61,309 bases of DNA from an uncultured Paracoccaceae bacterium (GCA_947492585.1 CANLND010000021.1:1-61309), one strand, 5' to 3'. Positions 50,494-59,611 are shown, numbered from the stretch's first letter. The notes: generated by a model from the sequence alone, not told the origin. Program-made: numbers and translations.

Positions 50494-53493
50494 TCAGCCG
50501 TTTGGCATTTTTAATGTGTGATCGCGGCCACGTTTTTGATAGCGCAGCTGTGACGTCCCAATTGCAACAACGCGTCCACCATCGATCGAGTCGCCAACTT
50601 TGACGTCTTTGAACCGTCCCGAAGGCATGCGAACTTTGGCACGACGATTTGAAGCGGATCCATAGACGCCGATCAAATTGAGTTTTCGGAGGTTGATCGC
50701 GTTTTTAATCGTGGCCTGACGCGACACCGAAGCGCCACTGGGTTGGCGCGGCACAATGGCTGCCGCCGCGGGCACGGCTACGGTTGCTACAATTGGAGAA
50801 CTGTCGGGGTTCTTACGCGTCCGTTCGACCAAGGCAGCGAAATTCGAGGGACGACTGAGCGGCGGTTTGGAGCGTCTCACAGCCAGCGCTGACCCGGTGT
50901 CGAGTGGCGCAAGCTCTTGCTCCAGTACGTCTTCGATGGCCTGATCAACGGCGACCTTCAGGTCCGACGGGCGCACGCGCGGGCGGGTTGTCGGTTGAAC
51001 GTTAGGTCGGGTTTCTTCCACCTGCTGGGAAGAGTCTGCCACCGGTGTTCGTGCGATTGCAGGGCGGCTGCGTGGGCGTTTACTGGTCAAAATCGCGCGC
51101 GGGGCCTCGCTTTCGGGGGCCGCGTCCGCGATATTTGTAGGCGGGGCAGGACGTGCTGGCGGCACTTTAGCTGGGCGGCCCAGGTAGATTGTGATGCCAT
51201 CCGGATTCACGGTACCATTGGGGGTTGCTTTGACAAGACCACGATCATCCAGGTCAAATTTGGACTTTGGTGTGGCTGGTTCCAAAATCTTGTTCGGGTG
51301 GATGTCGGTATTGAAGCTGGGCGCAACTGGCAGAGCGATTGCATCGCGCGTCAAATCGGTGCCGTCAATCGAGGCAACATGTATCTGTTCAAGATCAACC
51401 ATAGACGGCGTTCCCGAGACCTCGGGCTTGCCTTGCCAGATCCCGGTTGCCGCGTATTTGGCAGCTTCAGTGAGCGCTTCTGGCGATAGATCAAGCGGCA
51501 CATCTCGGGTACGGGCGAGTGCGGACGGGTCCGCAAACGCGAGCGTTTCCGGCAGATCCGTGGTCTGTGAAGCAATGCGATCCGTGGATGTTGGAGCACT
51601 AAGCGGTGTGGATGCCGGTGTGGTGGGGGCAGGGCGCTCCGGTTGGGACGCGATGTCACGCGGAGCCTCAAACGTTTGAGCCGCGTTGTCGGTTTCAGGC
51701 TGAGACACAGACGGCTGGGCGTTGACATTCAAATCCGCAGGGGCTTGCGGGTTTTGCGCCGGTGTCACTGCGACAGGTACGGTCTCCTCATGACCTGAGC
51801 CTGCCGCAGCAGGTAGGTCCTGTGGTTCTGGGGGCGTCAATGTGCCAGCTGGGGTCGCGTTTCGCAGTGGCTCATCTTCGGACCAAAGGGCGACAGCCGC
51901 GACGGCCACCATAAACAGCAGCAGCAATCCCGTCAGGATGATCAATAAATATCTTGGCTTGCCGCCCACGTCGCGTTTGGTGTCGCCAGCCGCAAACCCC
52001 AATGTGGTGGGCACCGGAACGTCGTCCTGATTGGTGCGACCCGCAACTGCATCAGCTTTTGGGGCAGGTGGAAGCGTGCGTTTGCTGAAAAATCCTGACG
52101 TGGCGGCTTTGGGTGTGTCGTCGACTGTGTCGTCTTGGGGGCCCGTCGGAAACTGTGCGGCCTGCGCCGCAGTGGCGGCCTGGGCTGCTGCGCGCATCGC
52201 TGCAATTTGTGAGGCCACAGACGGTTGTGGGGGGGGCACGGGCCGGAACGACTGGGCCTGGTACGGAGGTTTTTCTGTATCACCGTCGTTTTCAGGGCGG
52301 CGCATCGCGCCAAGCACCGGAGCGGCTGCATTGGCCCCCTCTGCTGGGGCGGCTCCCAATGGTTTTGGCGCGCTCGGGATCGCAGGGATCGCTGGAGCTG
52401 CTTTCGTGCCGACCTCGTCAGAGGGCCCGGTGTCAATTTTAGACGCATTCGCAGGGGGCTGCGTCACATCGGTATCGTTCTGCGCGATGCCTGTTGCCGA
52501 TGCGTCGTCGTTGGCTGCAAGATCCGGGGTATCTGTGTCCGTGTTTGTATCGGACGAGCCGTTTGGCCCCTTGGCATCATCGTGCTCTTGCAGAGGCGCA
52601 GGTTGTGGCTCCGATATGGTGCGCATCTGCGGAATAGGGGTCTGCGTCGCCTCAGTTGCGTTTTCCTGATCTGCGAGCGCGGTCACCGTTGCACTGGCAA
52701 CCGGTCCGCCAGTCGCTCCGGCGGTCTCATGTGCCGGGGTGTCCGTTGCGATTGCACCTGCAAAATCTTGCACAAAGGCTTTGGCCAGCTGTGGCGTTGG
52801 GGCCGCCTCTGGGGAGGGGTCCATTTCTGGGTCGGAGCCAGTGGTGGGCTCAGGTTTGGCCGGAAACAGATCGCGCAGATCGTCGGGCAGCATCGCCTCT
52901 AAATCATCGCCCTCGTTTGGGGCGGTGTCCTCAGGAGCTTCGGTTGGTTCAGCGGCCACAGGTGGTGGGCCGAGGTCAACAACCGGCGTTTCGTCTGGAC
53001 TTACTTCCGTGCCCCGGATTGCGCGGGTCGTTCCAAAAAACGGCTCCCCCACAAAATCATGGTCTGTTGGGTTGGCAACAAAACTGACCGGCCCGAACTT
53101 GTGTTCAACCGCAAAGCTTTCGGCCTCTTCGAGCGTTTCCAATGCCACAGCTGCAACATGGGTTTTGCTGCCGTCTTCGGACAGATCAAAAGCCAGCTGC
53201 TCGACCGCATAAGGCGTGGCGCCTTCCAGAGCCGCACGGGCCAGAATAAACCGGGTTTCGCTGTTTGCGTCACCGGTGTCCAAGGTGAGGTATTTGATTT
53301 GATCATCTGGAATGATCAGCTTGGACAACAGGTCATGCCCGCTCGCTTCGCCCTTCTGGCGCAAGGAGGCGAGGTCGGCAGGTAAATCCTCCGACGTGAA
53401 TAAAGCGGTTCCTAAATTGAACCAGCCGGTGTCAGCGCGGCGCAACAATGTGATGCCGTCGGCTGACAGAGAAAGTGCAAAATCGGGTTTCAT
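50494..53493 (-). CDS. very large membrane protein with GspL/PilM-like N terminus and GspC/PilP-like C terminus
   Basis: The protein has 999 residues from ATG 53493 (MKPDFALSL). The first 150 residues have the look of GspL/PilM-type actin-like domains (ALSLSADGITLLRRADTGWF and ARAALEGATPYAVEQLAFDL). A long acidic Pro/Ala/Thr-rich region follows to about residue 510. One transmembrane helix lies at about 512-535 (YLLIILTGLLLLFMVAVAAV). Another Pro-rich stretch precedes a C-terminal domain RAKVRMPSGRFKDVKVGDSI, like GspC/PilP/HR domains. The usual database label for such proteins, translation initiation factor 2, is not supported by anything seen here. Confidence 0.72.
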   Translation of the reverse strand: MKPDFALSLSADGITLLRRADTGWFNLGTALFTSEDLPADLASLRQKGEASGHDLLSKLIIPDDQIKYLTLDTGDANSETRFILARAALEGATPYAVEQLAFDLSEDGSKTHVAAVALETLEEAESFAVEHKFGPVSFVANPTDHDFVGEPFFGTTRAIRGTEVSPDETPVVDLGPPPVAAEPTEAPEDTAPNEGDDLEAMLPDDLRDLFPAKPEPTTGSDPEMDPSPEAAPTPQLAKAFVQDFAGAIATDTPAHETAGATGGPVASATVTALADQENATEATQTPIPQMRTISEPQPAPLQEHDDAKGPNGSSDTNTDTDTPDLAANDDASATGIAQNDTDVTQPPANASKIDTGPSDEVGTKAAPAIPAIPSAPKPLGAAPAEGANAAAPVLGAMRRPENDGDTEKPPYQAQSFRPVPPPQPSVASQIAAMRAAAQAATAAQAAQFPTGPQDDTVDDTPKAATSGFFSKRTLPPAPKADAVAGRTNQDDVPVPTTLGFAAGDTKRDVGGKPRYLLIILTGLLLLFMVAVAAVALWSEDEPLRNATPAGTLTPPEPQDLPAAAGSGHEETVPVAVTPAQNPQAPADLNVNAQPSVSQPETDNAAQTFEAPRDIASQPERPAPTTPASTPLSAPTSTDRIASQTTDLPETLAFADPSALARTRDVPLDLSPEALTEAAKYAATGIWQGKPEVSGTPSMVDLEQIHVASIDGTDLTRDAIALPVAPSFNTDIHPNKILEPATPKSKFDLDDRGLVKATPNGTVNPDGITIYLGRPAKVPPARPAPPTNIADAAPESEAPRAILTSKRPRSRPAIARTPVADSSQQVEETRPNVQPTTRPRVRPSDLKVAVDQAIEDVLEQELAPLDTGSALAVRRSKPPLSRPSNFAALVERTRKNPDSSPIVATVAVPAAAAIVPRQPSGASVSRQATIKNAINLRKLNLIGVYGSASNRRAKVRMPSGRFKDVKVGDSIDGGRVVAIGTSQLRYQKRGRDHTLKMPNG

Positions 53494-53663
53494 CTTAGGG
53501 CAAACCATCCAAAACCTTACGAACCATAGCCAAACGCTTTGGCTCCTCTTTGTGGCGCAACCTTAAAGCAGGAAGTCGCCGAGTTAAAGAACTAGACGGC
53601 GAATGGTCTTGTAAATGGCGATCCACCGCCATCACTTAGACAAAAAGCACGGGGAGATTTGAG

Positions 53664-54398
53664 ATGAACCTGAAAACATGGGCTTTTGCAGTTGGCCTTG
53701 GGGCGACTGTCGCACTGGGCAATGGCATGGCGGCGATGGCCGAACCGGCGGCTGACGTCCGGCACATCTCGGTCACCGGTGTCGCACGTGTGGCGATTGC
53801 GCCAACGCTGGCCCGGATCACATTGGGTGTGCGTGAAGACGCCAAAGAGGCTCAGATTGCCATGGCTGCGGTGTCCGAGACCATGACAGATGTGTTACAT
53901 CAGCTGTACGAAGCAGGTATTGAACGCACAGATATTCAGACCAATCGACTGTCGTTGCAGCCGCAATGGGAGAAGGACAGGTCGTACAATGGGCAAGGCG
54001 TGCAAAAAGTTGTTGGGTTTCAGGCCGCAAACACGGTGATCGTCACCGTGCGGGATCTTGATCAGCTGGGCGCGGTTCTGGATCAGGTGCTGCAGGCGGG
54101 CGCGAACCAGTTTCAGGGGCTGCGGTTTGGGGTAGAGGACCCCGACGCTGTTCAGGATCAAATTCGAGGCGATGCCGTTCGGGATGCGCGCCGGAAGGCC
54201 CTGCGATTGGCTGAGGCGGCTGAGGCAGAATTGGGGGTTGTCCGCTCCATCATCGACAGCAACGCCGGGCGGCACACGGATCAGTTTGCGCTGCGTGAGG
54301 CGTCGAGCCGTGCCGCGATGCCAATCGCGCCCGGAGAGCTGGTGTTTGAGCACCGCGTGTCGGTGGTGTTTGATCTGAGCATTCCGACCGCAAATTAA
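53664..54398 (+). CDS. periplasmic SIMPL-domain (DUF541) protein
   Basis: The protein has 244 residues. The signal peptide FAVGLGATVALGNGMAAMA ends near residue 26. The SIMPL/DUF541 domain shows ISVTGVARVAIAPTLARITLGV and the internal RDARRKALRLAEAAEAELG. Members are periplasmic or outer-membrane proteins of uncertain role, some linked with oxidative stress. The start 53664 follows GGGGAG. It is divergent from the large membrane protein and ends with a terminator. Confidence 0.92.
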   Translation: MNLKTWAFAVGLGATVALGNGMAAMAEPAADVRHISVTGVARVAIAPTLARITLGVREDAKEAQIAMAAVSETMTDVLHQLYEAGIERTDIQTNRLSLQPQWEKDRSYNGQGVQKVVGFQAANTVIVTVRDLDQLGAVLDQVLQAGANQFQGLRFGVEDPDAVQDQIRGDAVRDARRKALRLAEAAEAELGVVRSIIDSNAGRHTDQFALREASSRAAMPIAPGELVFEHRVSVVFDLSIPTAN

Positions 54399-54405
54399 CA
54401 AACAA

Positions 54406-54432
54406 CCCCGCCGCGTTAACCGGGGCGGGGTG
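54406..54432. terminator. terminator between the SIMPL and SDR genes
   Basis: Stem ACCCCGCC / GGCGGGGT with a loop of about 11 nt. It has no T-run on the plus strand, so it is moderate as an intrinsic terminator, but it sits between two converging genes. Confidence 0.6.
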
Positions 54433-54453
54433 AGAAATGTCAAAGGGCTGCGC

Positions 54454-55311
54454 TTAGATTTGAACCAACTCCGCATAGACCTGTTGGGGCAGCTTGGTCC
54501 CGTCTGGATCCGCGCTGGTTTTGATGTCGCAAAAACGTTCCGACCAATCCGAGGTGCGCACGCGTAGCGGTGGGTGCTCAGCTGTTAGCGAAGTCATCAC
54601 AACTGCGGCCACCTCGTCTGCGGTTTGGTAGATGTCACCGCCCATGCGCGATTGCGCCTTGGTGATGTATTGCATCAGGATGGGTTGATACTCGTCTTCC
54701 AGAATGCCACCGGTTTGTTCGATGTGTTGCAATACGTTGGGCGCAAATTCTGTGGCAATTCCGCCGGGCTCCACCAATGTGAATTGGATGCCAAAATTCG
54801 GGGTGATGTAGCAGGCCTGTGCCTCGTGAAACCCCTCGACTGCGAATTTTGCAGCGCAGTAGATTTCGTGAAACGGCTGACCGACCAGCCCGCCCACAGA
54901 CGAGATGGTAACGACGTGACCGCTGCGCTGCGCCCGCATGTGGGGCAGGACGGCCTTGGTGCAGCGCACAACACCCATGAAGTTCACATCCATCACCCAT
55001 TGAACGTCCTCTTCCGTCGCCTGCTCAAGGCTGCGTGCCATGCCTGCACCTGCGTTATTGACCAGAACATCAATGCGGCCCTCTGTTTGGACCACCTGAT
55101 CCACAGCAGCGTTGACACTGGCGGTGTCCTGAACATCCAGTTGCAGGACTTTCAGGGCGACACCGGCTTTGGTCGCCGCCGCATCCAGAGCCGCGCGTTT
55201 GTCGAGATTGCGCATCGTGGCATAAACCGTATGCCCGGCCTGCGCTGCCTGAATAGAGATAGAGATGCCAAGCCCGGTGGAGGTGCCGGTGACCAGTATG
55301 ACTTTGGACAT
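54454..55311 (-). CDS. SDR family oxidoreductase
   Basis: The protein has 285 residues of the short-chain dehydrogenase/reductase family. The cofactor motif is TGTSTGLG near residues 8-15, the NNAG loop VLVNNAGAG is present, and the catalytic triad includes Ser in VTISSVGG and YCAAK (Tyr and Lys). Substrate unknown. It forms an operon with the TetR gene upstream (17-bp gap), so its expression is likely controlled by that repressor. Confidence 0.93.
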   Translation of the reverse strand: MSKVILVTGTSTGLGISISIQAAQAGHTVYATMRNLDKRAALDAAATKAGVALKVLQLDVQDTASVNAAVDQVVQTEGRIDVLVNNAGAGMARSLEQATEEDVQWVMDVNFMGVVRCTKAVLPHMRAQRSGHVVTISSVGGLVGQPFHEIYCAAKFAVEGFHEAQACYITPNFGIQFTLVEPGGIATEFAPNVLQHIEQTGGILEDEYQPILMQYITKAQSRMGGDIYQTADEVAAVVMTSLTAEHPPLRVRTSDWSERFCDIKTSADPDGTKLPQQVYAELVQI

Positions 55312-55328
55312 AATGTATTCCTTTGTTG

Positions 55329-55904
55329 TTAGGTCCCGCCCAGACAGGCCCAGACACGATCAAAGGTCTGCTGGGCTTCGGGGGCAGGGATCCGTTCTTT
55401 TGTCAGTGCGTATTTGCGGGCCAAATGCAGCGCGGGGCCGATCAACAGGTTGACCGCAACCTCCAACGAGGGCGGGGTCATGGCCTTGTCGTCGATTGCG
55501 CGCTGAAGCACCGCATGGACGTCGTCTTGAAGAGGGGCGACCTGATTTTTTTGTTCTTGAGTAAGAACCTGAGCCGCACCTGCATATTCAAGAAAAAGCA
55601 GCCCGTCGGGATTTTTTTTGTGAAATTCCAGCACCGCCCACCACATGCCACAGATGGCATCACGGTGAGTAGGGGCCGCGCTGGCCGACATAAGATCGGC
55701 GTGAAAGGCATGTTTCAGACGCAGATAAACCTGCTGCAACATGTCCTCTTTTGACGTGAAATGCAGGTAAAGTGTGCCTGCCGAAACCTGTGCGGCCCGC
55801 GCGACCAGCGCCATCGACGTGGCCCCGATACCCTGTTGCGCAACCGTTTCAATGACAGCTTTGACAATGCGGTCTTGGACTTGTTCTTTTGTTGGTCGCT
55901 TCAT
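55329..55904 (-). CDS. TetR family transcriptional regulator
   Basis: The protein has 191 residues. The N-terminal helix-turn-helix is TSMALVARAAQVSAGTLYLHFTSKEDML (two pieces TSMALVARAAQVSAG and TLYLHFTSKEDML). A ligand domain follows with WWAVLEFHKKNPDGLLFLEYA. It controls probably its own promoter and the SDR gene behind it. The palindrome AATGAATATTCATT lies 16 bp upstream of its start. Inducer unknown. Confidence 0.92.
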   Translation of the reverse strand: MKRPTKEQVQDRIVKAVIETVAQQGIGATSMALVARAAQVSAGTLYLHFTSKEDMLQQVYLRLKHAFHADLMSASAAPTHRDAICGMWWAVLEFHKKNPDGLLFLEYAGAAQVLTQEQKNQVAPLQDDVHAVLQRAIDDKAMTPPSLEVAVNLLIGPALHLARKYALTKERIPAPEAQQTFDRVWACLGGT

Positions 55905-55919
55905 TCGGATAATTTAGTA

Positions 55920-55933
55920 ATGAATATTCATTT
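55920..55933. promoter_or_regulatory. palindromic operator before the TetR-SDR operon
   Basis: Perfect 14-bp palindrome AATGAATATTCATT at the minus-strand promoter position of the TetR gene, compatible with a TetR-type operator. Confidence 0.6.
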
Positions 55934-55980
55934 CTCTAATTCGATCTACCCGTCTGACGACCTTGCGTCAAGGGTGACGC

Positions 55981-56008
55981 AAAAAGGCCGCCCAAGGGGC
56001 GACCTTTG
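55981..56008 (-). terminator. terminator of metY
   Basis: On the minus strand AAAGGTCGCCCC / GGGCGGCCTTT forms a stem with one mismatch, loop TT, and a TTTTTG tail. It lies 23 bp behind the metY stop. Confidence 0.85.
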
Positions 56009-56031
56009 AGATTGTTTGAATGTGGCGCGCC

Positions 56032-57324
56032 TTAGCTGGTGGCGGCTGTCAGTGCCTGGTCGAGATCTGCGATCAGATCCTTGGCGTCTTCGATCCCAAT
56101 AGAAATACGTACCACATTTGGACCAGCCCCAGCGGCTTCTTGCTGTTCTGGGCTCAGCTGGCGGTGGGTGGTTGAGGCCGAGTGGATGATCAGAGACCGG
56201 GTGTCACCCAGATTGGCCACATGGCTGAAAATCTCCAGCGCGTTGACCAGTTTGACACAGGCGTCATAGCCTCCTTTGACCGCAAAGGTGAACAAGCCGC
56301 CGACCCCTTTGGGGTAACATTTCTGGCCACGTTCATAATAGGGCGAGGAGGGAAGGCCTGCGTAGGTGACATAATCCACGCGGGGATCTTGTTCCAGCCA
56401 CGCAGCAACTGTCTGGGCGTTCTCCACATGGCGCTGCATCCGCAACGACAGGGTTTCAGTGCCCATCAACGTGTAATGCGCCGCTTGCGGGTTCATGGTC
56501 ATGCCCAGATCCCGTAGACCAACGGCGATGCCGTGGAACGTAAAGGCCAGCGGGCCAAAGGTTTCGTGGAATGTCATCCCATGATAGGCAGGTTCGGGCT
56601 GGCTGAGCGAGGGAAACTTGTCATTTGCTGACCAGTCAAATTTGCCAGAATCCACGACGCAACCACCAGTGACTGTGCCATTGCCTGTCAGGTATTTGGT
56701 GGTGGAGTGCACCACCAGTGTTGCGCCTTGTTCAATCGGGCGGCACAAATACGGCGTGGCTGTGGTGTTGTCGACAATTAGCGGGATGCCTGCGGCATCG
56801 GCAATATCGGCAATGGCGCGCACATCGGTGACATAACCGCCGGGATTGGCAATTGATTCACAAAACACGGCACGGGTGTTTTCATCAATCGCGCCTTTGA
56901 CAGCCTCCAGGTCATCGGTGTCCACAAAGGTGGCCGACCAGCCAAAGCGTTTGATGGTCTGGCTGAATTGCGTGATCGTGCCGCCATACAGCCGACTGGA
57001 CGCCACCACATTGCAGCCCGGGCCCATTAGGGGAAACAGAGCCATGATTTGTGCCGCGTGGCCTGATGAACAGCACACCGCACCAGCACCACCTTCTAGT
57101 GTCGCGATGCGTTCTTGCAGCACGGCGACGGTGGGATTGGTCAGGCGGGAATAGATATAGCCCACCTCTTGCAGATTGAACAACGCTGCCGCGTGATCGG
57201 CATCCCGAAACACATAGGCTGTGGATTGATAAATCGGGGTTTGGCGCGCACCTGTTGCCGGATCGGGGCGGGCACCGGCATGAATTTGAAGGGTATCGAA
57301 GCCGTGTTGTGGCGTCTCGGTCAT
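56032..57324 (-). CDS. metY: O-acetylhomoserine aminocarboxypropyltransferase (sulfhydrylase)
   Basis: The protein has 430 residues from ATG 57324 (MTETPQHG). MetY uses O-acetylhomoserine and sulfide to give homocysteine in methionine synthesis. PLP-binding motifs: HSTTKYLTGNG with the Schiff-base Lys (about residue 212), LEGGAGAVCCSSGHAAQ near 75-91, and VYTS-like NLQEVGYIYSRLTNPT. The start has GGGAGAGAGAC upstream; the longer frame does not. No SAM riboswitch consensus is visible upstream. Confidence 0.94.
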   Translation of the reverse strand: MTETPQHGFDTLQIHAGARPDPATGARQTPIYQSTAYVFRDADHAAALFNLQEVGYIYSRLTNPTVAVLQERIATLEGGAGAVCCSSGHAAQIMALFPLMGPGCNVVASSRLYGGTITQFSQTIKRFGWSATFVDTDDLEAVKGAIDENTRAVFCESIANPGGYVTDVRAIADIADAAGIPLIVDNTTATPYLCRPIEQGATLVVHSTTKYLTGNGTVTGGCVVDSGKFDWSANDKFPSLSQPEPAYHGMTFHETFGPLAFTFHGIAVGLRDLGMTMNPQAAHYTLMGTETLSLRMQRHVENAQTVAAWLEQDPRVDYVTYAGLPSSPYYERGQKCYPKGVGGLFTFAVKGGYDACVKLVNALEIFSHVANLGDTRSLIIHSASTTHRQLSPEQQEAAGAGPNVVRISIGIEDAKDLIADLDQALTAATS

Positions 57325-57422
57325 TGTCTCTCTCCCAGAAATTTGATGTCGCGAGGTTATGAGACAGCGGGCCGTCAAACAATGTCAGGCGCCTTGAATT
57401 CTGAAAAAATCTCAAATTAACG

Positions 57423-58412
57423 TTATCGAAACCAAAACCCTTCAGCTTTGATCCGTTTTCGAATGGCCTGCTCGCGTTTAGGGAGATCATCTTGATCGAA
57501 TAGCGCCCGTACCTTGGCCCCACGGCCCTGATATACCATGCGTTTGATGGGCTCGTAGGTTTTCAATACGCGTTTGATCCGGTTGGGGGCGGCAATCTCG
57601 GTGAGTGCTGCGATCACACGGTCGCTTTCTTGGGCGTAAAGCAATGGGAACAGGCGATAGTGGCAGCTGGTCGTGCCGTCGAGATACCCAGCAGGCAGCG
57701 CATCCCGCCCGCCGCCGAACGAGTGAATGACAAGCGGTAGAACGATCTGATCCAGCCAGGGATCCAGCGCCTGCCCGACAAGCGCGTCTGGGGGATTGTC
57801 GCGCACGCTGCGGGCGTAGTCTAGGAACCGCGCGCCAAATTCGCGGGGGCAGGAGCCATAGAAAAATCCAGCATTAAAATACAGGTAGCGCTGCCAGTAT
57901 TCATCCGGTTGTGACAGATCAAGGCTGCTGGGGAAGTCCAGATCAAATCGATCATACAGCGATTTCCAGATCCCCCCATATCCGGGCCCATACAGCGTGG
58001 GTTTGGGCCATGTGCCTTCGCGACGCAGCGAAGCCGACGGGCGATTGAAATCAAACGGCACATTCGTGATCTCATCGGTGATCAGCGTGTCACTGTCGAA
58101 AAAGACAAAAGGTTCGCCCGGAGGGAGCTCTTTGAGCGCCTCAATTTTATTGCCCTGACGGTAGCTGTCACCAAACACTTCGTTGTCAAAAGGTAAGATT
58201 TTGGCGCCGAGCCGTTTCAGTGTCTCAAGAACATCAGCGTTTCGCACGCTTGGGTCCTGCGGCCACAGTGGGCCAGCCTGTGGCACCGCAACATACAGCT
58301 GTCCTGAAAACGCGGGGGAGAAATGTCGTAATGAGGCCGCAAACAAAATCGCTTCATATTGCAGCCGCCCGTTCTGGGCGACGATCATGATATTGAAAGA
58401 GGACTGCGACAT
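57423..58412 (-). CDS. hypothetical protein with glycosyltransferase-like DxD motif
   Basis: The protein has 329 residues. The sequence EPFVFFDSDTLIT contains a DxD motif like nucleotide-sugar transferases (GT-A type), preceded by FNIMIVAQNGRLQYEAILFAASL, like a Rossmann start. I do not recognise a family, so this is a suggestion only. It is 48 bp from the hypothetical gene upstream on the same strand, and the two may form an operon of unknown product. Confidence 0.72.
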   Translation of the reverse strand: MSQSSFNIMIVAQNGRLQYEAILFAASLRHFSPAFSGQLYVAVPQAGPLWPQDPSVRNADVLETLKRLGAKILPFDNEVFGDSYRQGNKIEALKELPPGEPFVFFDSDTLITDEITNVPFDFNRPSASLRREGTWPKPTLYGPGYGGIWKSLYDRFDLDFPSSLDLSQPDEYWQRYLYFNAGFFYGSCPREFGARFLDYARSVRDNPPDALVGQALDPWLDQIVLPLVIHSFGGGRDALPAGYLDGTTSCHYRLFPLLYAQESDRVIAALTEIAAPNRIKRVLKTYEPIKRMVYQGRGAKVRALFDQDDLPKREQAIRKRIKAEGFWFR

Positions 58413-58460
58413 AAGCGGGGGTGGATCCGTTTGGAGACAGGGGGCACGGGCGGAAAGATG

Positions 58461-59336
58461 TCACGCAGACAGCAGTGTCACGCCTTGCAGGTTTTCGATG
58501 ACCTCAAGGTCCTGTTCGTAAATTTGGGTCGCGTCATCGATCAGCGCCTCATTCCATTCTGGCATGTCCAGCTCTTCTTCCAAAGCCTCGTCCAGCACAT
58601 ACTTGTCCAGAAACGCCGCATACACCCGTCGTTTGTGGGGCTCGGGCATTTCCGAATGCGAATTCAGATAGCCCCGCAGCCGTTGCATGCCTTCCCGTGT
58701 CATGACGGAAGCCAGAAAATCCATGCCACCGTGGACCCGGACGCCATCCTCAAGGCCTCCCATGGTGCGCAAAACATTGGCCCAGATCAACGGTAGATCT
58801 TCGTAGCACCAAACAGTGATGGGGATGGACGGGACATGTTGGCGCAGACGGATCAACAGATCTGACCAACGCACCTGGGTTGGATCACAGCCATGGCGCA
58901 GCTCATGTATGCGTTGCGGGCTGGCATTGTGCAAAAGGGCTGGAATAAACCCCACTGGATTGCGCAGGGTCAGATGAAGCTGAAGCTCGTCATCCTGAAA
59001 CAACCGCTGCATCAGGCTCATGCGTTGCTCAGCCGCAGGATACAGCCGGTTGTCGGTCAAGGCCATGCGCGGGGATCCCCAAAAGTGCGGGTTGGACAGG
59101 ATCACACGCTGGGCGTCTTCTTCGTCCAAAATGGCATCCCATAAGGCTTCTTTTGCATCGGGAAGCAGCGCCTCTTCGTCCATCGCGTCAAAACATTCGC
59201 GCAGCAATGGGCGGTACTTTCCGGGGCCGGGCACCGCAGTGCGGGTGGCGCTATAGACAGATTTGTTGCGCAGAAGTGTTTTGAGCAGGCGGTCTTCTTC
59301 GGTCGCATGTGCGCCACAATGAACGATAACCTGCAT
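58461..59336 (-). CDS. hypothetical protein, sulfotransferase-like but degenerate
   Basis: The protein has 291 residues. The N terminus VIVHCGAHATEEDRLLKTLL aligns by eye with sulfotransferase P-loops of the form HxGxxKTGTT, but the Lys-Thr-Gly core is replaced by ATEED, so activity is doubtful. The rest is helical and rich in Arg and Asp (NPVGFIPALLHNASP). I have no firm family. It precedes the DxD-type gene on the same strand. Confidence 0.65.
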   Translation of the reverse strand: MQVIVHCGAHATEEDRLLKTLLRNKSVYSATRTAVPGPGKYRPLLRECFDAMDEEALLPDAKEALWDAILDEEDAQRVILSNPHFWGSPRMALTDNRLYPAAEQRMSLMQRLFQDDELQLHLTLRNPVGFIPALLHNASPQRIHELRHGCDPTQVRWSDLLIRLRQHVPSIPITVWCYEDLPLIWANVLRTMGGLEDGVRVHGGMDFLASVMTREGMQRLRGYLNSHSEMPEPHKRRVYAAFLDKYVLDEALEEELDMPEWNEALIDDATQIYEQDLEVIENLQGVTLLSA

Positions 59337-59493
59337 AACCCTTTAATCCGATCGGTTGTTGACCCTGTTGGTGTAACGTTCGCATCATTTCAGGTCAATT
59401 TAATGCACAGAAGGAGGCAGATTGATGTCGGTAAGGTGATGATCAGACTGCATTATCGCTGAATGTGGTTTTTTTGAAAATTCTTGAATTTCT

Positions 59494-59524
59494 CTCTTGC
59501 GCCCCTCCCCACGTTTCTTTAAAC
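59494..59524 (+). promoter_or_regulatory. promoter of tRNA-Thr
   Basis: CTCTTGCGC (59494-59502) contains TTGCGC; TTAAAC follows after 16 bp (59519-59524), 11 bp before the tRNA. Confidence 0.65.
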
Positions 59525-59535
59525 GCACCGCCAGT

Positions 59536-59611
59536 GCCCCTATAGCTCAGCTGGTAGAGCAACTGATTTGTAATCAGTAGGTCCGCGGTTCGAGTCCGTG
59601 TGGGGGCACCA
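59536..59611 (+). tRNA. tRNA-Thr (UGU)
   Basis: The anticodon loop TTTGTAA lies between ACTGA and TCAGT, giving TGT. Acceptor GCCCCTA / TGGGGGC, discriminator A, encoded CCA. It is the last core gene before the accessory segment. Confidence 0.97.

Noticed and set aside
50494-53493. translation initiation factor IF-2
   Set aside because: No GTPase motifs are present; the low-complexity middle and the membrane helix do not fit IF-2.
57325-57422. SAM riboswitch upstream of metY
   Set aside because: I compared with SAM-II and SAM/SAH consensus parts and found no matching core; the leader is also short.
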